Source of the DNA: Bacteroides sp. 224
GTDB lineage: Bacteria > Bacteroidota > Bacteroidia > Bacteroidales > Bacteroidaceae
DNA length: 57,297 bases
Assembly: GCF_010500995.1 (NCBI RefSeq)
Contig: NZ_QVMK01000015.1
Coordinates: forward strand, 1 to 57,297
Direction: 5' to 3'
The notes below the pieces were generated by a model that saw nothing but the letters and a program-made list of their open reading frames with translations, was not told the DNA's origin and made no database searches. Below, piece by piece: positions 54,274 to 57,297 of this stretch (the first letter of the stretch is position 1; every line of letters starts with the position of its first letter). The position numbers were made by a program, and so were the translations under genes.

Positions 54274-55221
54274 ATGATAGACTCTATTAAAAAACATATA
54301 CTAAACGGTGGCGAACTATCTGTTCAGGAAAGCCTTTACTTAGCAAAAGCTATTCCTAAACCCATATTATACGAAGCTGCACACGAAATAACTGTTCAAA
54401 AAGCATCTCGTCAGTTCGACACTTGTTCCATTATCAACGCCAAATCGGGTAAATGTTCCGAAGATTGCAAATGGTGCGCACAATCCTCTCATTACCAAAC
54501 AAGTGCAGAAAGCTACGATCTTATACCACGCGAGGAATGTCTTCGTCAGGCAAGCTACAATGCCCAACAAGGCGTAAAACGCTTTTCACTGGTGACGAGT
54601 GGGCGCAAACTCTCCGGCAAAAACTTCAGTGAACTATGTAATACAGTTGCTCTTCTACAGGAAAACACTTCCATTCAGTTATGCGCCTCTCTGGGTTTAT
54701 TGACTAAAGACGAATTAAAAAGTTTAAAAGATAGTGGCATTACACGATATCATTGTAACCTTGAAACTTCTGCTTCTTACTTCGACAAACTTTGTACGAC
54801 TCATACACAAGAAGAGAAGTTAAATACCATCCGGGCTGCTCGTGAAGTTGGAATAGACGTATGCTGTGGTGGTATCATCGGAATGGGAGAAACGCTCGAA
54901 CAGCGCATTGAATTTGCTTTCACACTTAAAGAACTGGGCATACAATCCATACCGTTGAATCTTTTACAACCTATTCCGGGAACTCCCTTAGAGAAAGTTC
55001 TTTCTTTATCAGAGGAGGAGGTATTAACAACCATTGCTCTTTTCCGATTCATTAACCCTACAGCTTTTCTACGTTTTGCCGGAGGACGCTCGCAACTAAG
55101 CAAGAATGCTATAGAGAAGGCTGTATATATTGGAATCAATGCTGCCATTGTAGGTGATTTGTTAACGACTATCGGACCTAAGTTTTCGGAAGATAAGAAT
55201 TTCATCAATTATATCAGCTAA
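54274..55221 (+). CDS. bioB: Biotin synthase
   Basis: A 315-residue radical-SAM enzyme that inserts sulfur into dethiobiotin. The radical-SAM cluster motif [14 protein letters not shown] is at about residues 59-72, and the second cluster ligands include the Cys in YHCNLETS and the Cys pair in [14 protein letters not shown]; the Arg ligand region is present at the C-terminal FAGGRSQLS. The length is normal. It stands alone; no other biotin genes are in the window. Confidence 0.95.
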   Translation: MIDSIKKHILNGGELSVQESLYLAKAIPKPILYEAAHEITVQKASRQFDTCSIINAKSGKCSEDCKWCAQSSHYQTSAESYDLIPREECLRQASYNAQQGVKRFSLVTSGRKLSGKNFSELCNTVALLQENTSIQLCASLGLLTKDELKSLKDSGITRYHCNLETSASYFDKLCTTHTQEEKLNTIRAAREVGIDVCCGGIIGMGETLEQRIEFAFTLKELGIQSIPLNLLQPIPGTPLEKVLSLSEEEVLTTIALFRFINPTAFLRFAGGRSQLSKNAIEKAVYIGINAAIVGDLLTTIGPKFSEDKNFINYIS

Positions 55222-55255
55222 ATCTACATCTCATTAGTGTAATATGAGCATAACT

Positions 55256-55771
55256 TTATGGATTGAGTAAATTAAATCTATCCATAACATCTTCAATTCT
55301 TACCCTATTTACATTGGGTAAAGGAGTGTTTTGATTTTCTGCCCACTCTATTGGTCCAAAAACAAGAACCTCTTCTTTATCTCTATCTTCGATAATATAA
55401 AAAAGATGCTGCAAGCTTGAATAATTATCCAATATAATTTTACCCAAGAACCTTATTTGACACTGTTCAATGTAATATATCCTACCATTATGCAGATTAA
55501 ATATATAACTATGTTCACCTTGAAAAATCACTTTAAAGTTACCCTGAAAGAACGGTTCATCTCCTGTCACATAAGCTTTAGGATCTTTAAAATATTGCAA
55601 TAGATAATTATAAGGAGGATATTTTTCGTTTATCTTTTCCGTTAAAAGATATATAGAATTCCCTTTCCAATATTTATAGAGGCTATCTATTCTATGAGTT
55701 TCTTTCTGATACCTCCTGAAAGTGCAGGAGTAATTATTATTTAATCTAAGGTCATATTTGTTGAAGCTTTG
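55256..55771 (-). pseudogene. 5'-truncated hypothetical gene beside an IS21 element
   Basis: An open frame of 172 codons with no ATG or GTG; the only possible start is a TTG at 55600 with no ribosome site. The upstream part of the frame still reads like protein (RYQKETHRIDSLYKYWKGN and LLTEKINEKYPPYNYL), so the real start is probably lost. The protein is rich in aromatic residues (YVTGDEPFFQGNFKVIFQG, YIEQCQIRFLG) and is not recognised. It could be a late part of a protein whose front was removed when the IS entered about 30 bases upstream; a short functional form from TTG is the alternative. Confidence 0.45.
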
Positions 55772-55787
55772 TCAGGAGGTACTCCTA
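55711..55787. repeat. Paired small hairpins at the edge of the IS21 element
   Basis: ACCTCCTGA (55711-55719) and TCAGGAGGT (55772-55780) are exact inverted copies, and each side is also a small hairpin (CTCCTG-N6-CAGGAG at 55713-55730; AGGAG-N3-CTCCT at 55775-55787). It may be a short mobile element or the remnant of an IS end. Confidence 0.4.
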
Positions 55788-55922
55788 TTATCTTGTAATG
55801 CTAATGTAACATTTTACCATTTACATCCTCCTGTTTTTCCCTGGCGAAAACGGCCCATATCCACCCACTAAAAACGGTGATACCCGTTCACTTTTCTGTC
55901 TTATCCTAATGGCGATGTAAAA

Positions 55923-56678
55923 TTAGTCTTTTTCTTCTATCTCAGTATTTTTAGTGTTCTTTTTTTGCCTCATACTGGTACCTTTGAGTTCGAAGCGTAC
56001 ACTGGTATGCACCAATCGGTCTAATATGGCATCCGCTGCAGTCGTATTTCCCCTCATTACATCATACCAATTTGCCACTGGTAGTTGGGAGATAATAATC
56101 GTGGCTTTTTGTCCATGACGTTCTTCTATGATTTCCATAAAATCGAGTAGCTGTTGTCCGTCTAATACCCTGATGCCAAAGTCATCCAAGATGAGTAGAT
56201 CCATTTGTGCAAGTTTTGCAAAGAACCGGTGTAATGTACTGGATATGCGAGCCAGTGTAATTTCCTCAAAGAGTCGATACACATTGTAGTATGCAACCCG
56301 TAGTCCATTCATACAGGCTTGATAGCCCAATGCTGTTCCTATCCAACTCTTGCCTGTACCTGCCGCTCCTGTAATGAGTACCGCTACTCCTTTTCTTACA
56401 TAGTCGCATGTGGCCAGGTTGAGTACCTTCTGTTTGTCTACTCCTCTTTTACTGTCGTAAATAACTTGGCTGATAGAAGCCTGATAACGGAAGCGGGCAT
56501 TTTTAACAAGCCGCGAGTTACGACTTTGTGTACGGTTATCCAACTCGGCCTGTATAAGCAGTTGCAGACCATCCTTAAGAGAGAGTGCGTCAGCTTGGCG
56601 TGTCTCCTGCATAGTAGTCCAGTGATGCGCCATTCCGGGCATTCTAAGACTTTTTAGGGCATTTGTAATTTCATCCAT
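55923..56678 (-). CDS. istB: IstB helper ATPase of IS21-type transposition
   Basis: A 251-residue AAA+ ATPase that helps the IstA transposase choose and capture DNA. Walker A is LITGAAGTGKSW (about residues 101-112), Walker B is LLILDDFGIRVL and an Arg-type sensor follows in IISQLPVANWYDVMRGNTTAADAILDRLVHTS. The N-terminal helical domain NALKSLRMPGMAHHWTTMQETRQ is typical. It lies 60 bases downstream of istA. The C-terminus is highly charged. Confidence 0.94.
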   Translation of the reverse strand: MDEITNALKSLRMPGMAHHWTTMQETRQADALSLKDGLQLLIQAELDNRTQSRNSRLVKNARFRYQASISQVIYDSKRGVDKQKVLNLATCDYVRKGVAVLITGAAGTGKSWIGTALGYQACMNGLRVAYYNVYRLFEEITLARISSTLHRFFAKLAQMDLLILDDFGIRVLDGQQLLDFMEIIEERHGQKATIIISQLPVANWYDVMRGNTTAADAILDRLVHTSVRFELKGTSMRQKKNTKNTEIEEKD

Positions 56679-56738
56679 AATAATTTTTTTAGTGGGTTAA
56701 TAATAATTGGGATTATAAGGATTATAATGTGCAGCTTA

Positions 56739-57297
56739 TTATTTAAACTGCTCTTTTCCGCGTATGTTCTCATGTTCGCCAGGAGAGAAAAGGTCGGGCT
56801 GTGAGGCGGATACCCCGGCGCACTTGCTTTCTACGAGTGAGCGTATGAAGCCATAGTTGCATCGTCCATACTTCAAGGCTGTCTGACAAGCTATTCGAAA
56901 GATAGTCGGATCACTGCTGCGTTGCAGTTGCAGCAATCCTTCACATGTTCTGTAGTGTACCTCAGGTGGCATGCTTGAATTGTAAAAGATGTGGTGTACT
57001 ACATCGCCAAGTTCCTTTAGGGCATGACTGGCACGTTCTATATACTTGCCTGCACTTATCTGGCGATATGCCTTTGAATGACTTTCCAGGTGCTCCTCTA
57101 CAATGGTGTATTTGCCCTGCCTATAGTCTCTTTGATGTGTGGCAACAAGTTCTCCTTCGATGTAGATTTTTACCAAAGTACGGGTATATGCGACATGTGC
57201 TGTCTTTGCGATGTGCTGGCATGGTACCGTATAGTAATGCTTATCTCTACCAAGGTATATACAGCAATTAGATGATACCTTTAAATCCGTATACGAG
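56739..57297 (-). CDS. istA: IstA transposase of IS21 type, C-terminal part
   Basis: The frame is open to the window edge (186 codons visible; the 5' part with the DDE core lies outside). The visible part is the C-terminal region of IstA: a beta-barrel Mu-type domain (KHYYTVPCQHIAKTAHVAYTRT and VKIYIEGELVATHQRDYRQGKYT) and a helical tail (QISAGKYIERASHALKELGDVVHHIFYNSSMPPEV). With the adjacent istB it forms the usual istAB operon. Confidence 0.9.
   Translation of the reverse strand, partial: SYTDLKVSSNCCIYLGRDKHYYTVPCQHIAKTAHVAYTRTLVKIYIEGELVATHQRDYRQGKYTIVEEHLESHSKAYRQISAGKYIERASHALKELGDVVHHIFYNSSMPPEVHYRTCEGLLQLQRSSDPTIFRIACQTALKYGRCNYGFIRSLVESKCAGVSASQPDLFSPGEHENIRGKEQFK

Larger units (their letters stand above)
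55794..57297 (-). mobile_element. IS21-family insertion sequence (left end and istB-istA, cut by the window)
   Basis: The istB gene and the 3' part of istA on the minus strand, preceded at the outer end by 120 bases of non-coding sequence with repeated TTTACATC/GATGTAAA words (around 55820 and 55914). IS21 ends begin with TG; candidates are TGTAATG at 55794 or TGTAAC at 55805. The other end is outside the window, so no target duplication can be checked. Confidence 0.7.

Overview
The window reads as a chromosomal segment of a Bacteroides-type gut bacterium (order Bacteroidales). Supporting signs are two SusC/SusD outer-membrane systems, a hybrid two-component sensor with a fused AraC output domain, promoters of the TTTG/TAnnTTTG type, few Shine-Dalgarno sites, a tRNA gene without an encoded CCA end, a tmRNA whose tag reads GENNYALAA, and families such as DUF4843, DUF4831 and DUF4960. 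Genus-level naming is inference; species cannot be told from the sequence alone.

Layout. 1-11,200: housekeeping and envelope genes (glnS, a TPR protein, a DedA protein, tpx, a NamZ-like muramidase, an HD protein, lptD, ung, asnA). 11,343-11,611: tRNA-Arg(CCG) followed by a 22-bp-period array of small palindromes. 11,746-24,905: an ECF sigma/FecR anti-sigma pair controlling a SusC(STN)-SusD-DUF4843-PKD-TlpA-S9 peptidase locus, which looks like a peptide-type uptake and degradation system. 25,108-30,034: mtaB-glycosyltransferase-mgsA operon, ada, and a higBA toxin-antitoxin pair. 30,095-31,030: ssrA (tmRNA) and a 540-base gene-free stretch with a 23-bp-period palindrome array and GTGACACTT iterons. 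31,031-47,196: a YgbA_NO protein and a B3/B4 protein, then a complete fructan utilization locus closely matching in content the BT1754-BT1765 levan locus of B. thetaiotaomicron: hybrid sensor, surface GH32, DUF4960 binding protein, SusD, SusC, and divergently a periplasmic GH32, an MFS sugar importer and a fructokinase. 47,361-55,221: pgeF, obgE, adk, hpt, nnr, a DUF4831 protein, plsC and bioB. 55,256-57,297: a gene remnant without a start, then an IS21-type element (istB and the 3' part of istA) cut by the window end.

How the genes work together. In the fructan locus the surface GH32 cuts polysaccharide, the DUF4960 and SusD lipoproteins hold it, SusC imports oligosaccharides, the second GH32 releases fructose in the periplasm, the MFS protein imports it and the fructokinase phosphorylates it. 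The sensor is expected to bind fructose in the periplasm. The intergenic region between susC and the divergent GH32 gene holds two copies of a 28-bp inverted repeat (TGTWTCAAA-N10-TTTGAWACA), each exactly 31 bp upstream of an identical TACTTTGC -7 box, in mirror image; this is the strongest regulatory signal in the window.

The least explained material is non-coding: about nine intergenic inverted repeats whose arms are built from iterated short words; a 24-nt palindromic element present both at the 3' end of susD and inside the reading frame of the periplasmic GH32; and two arrays of palindromes with strict 22- and 23-bp periods, each beside a structured RNA gene.
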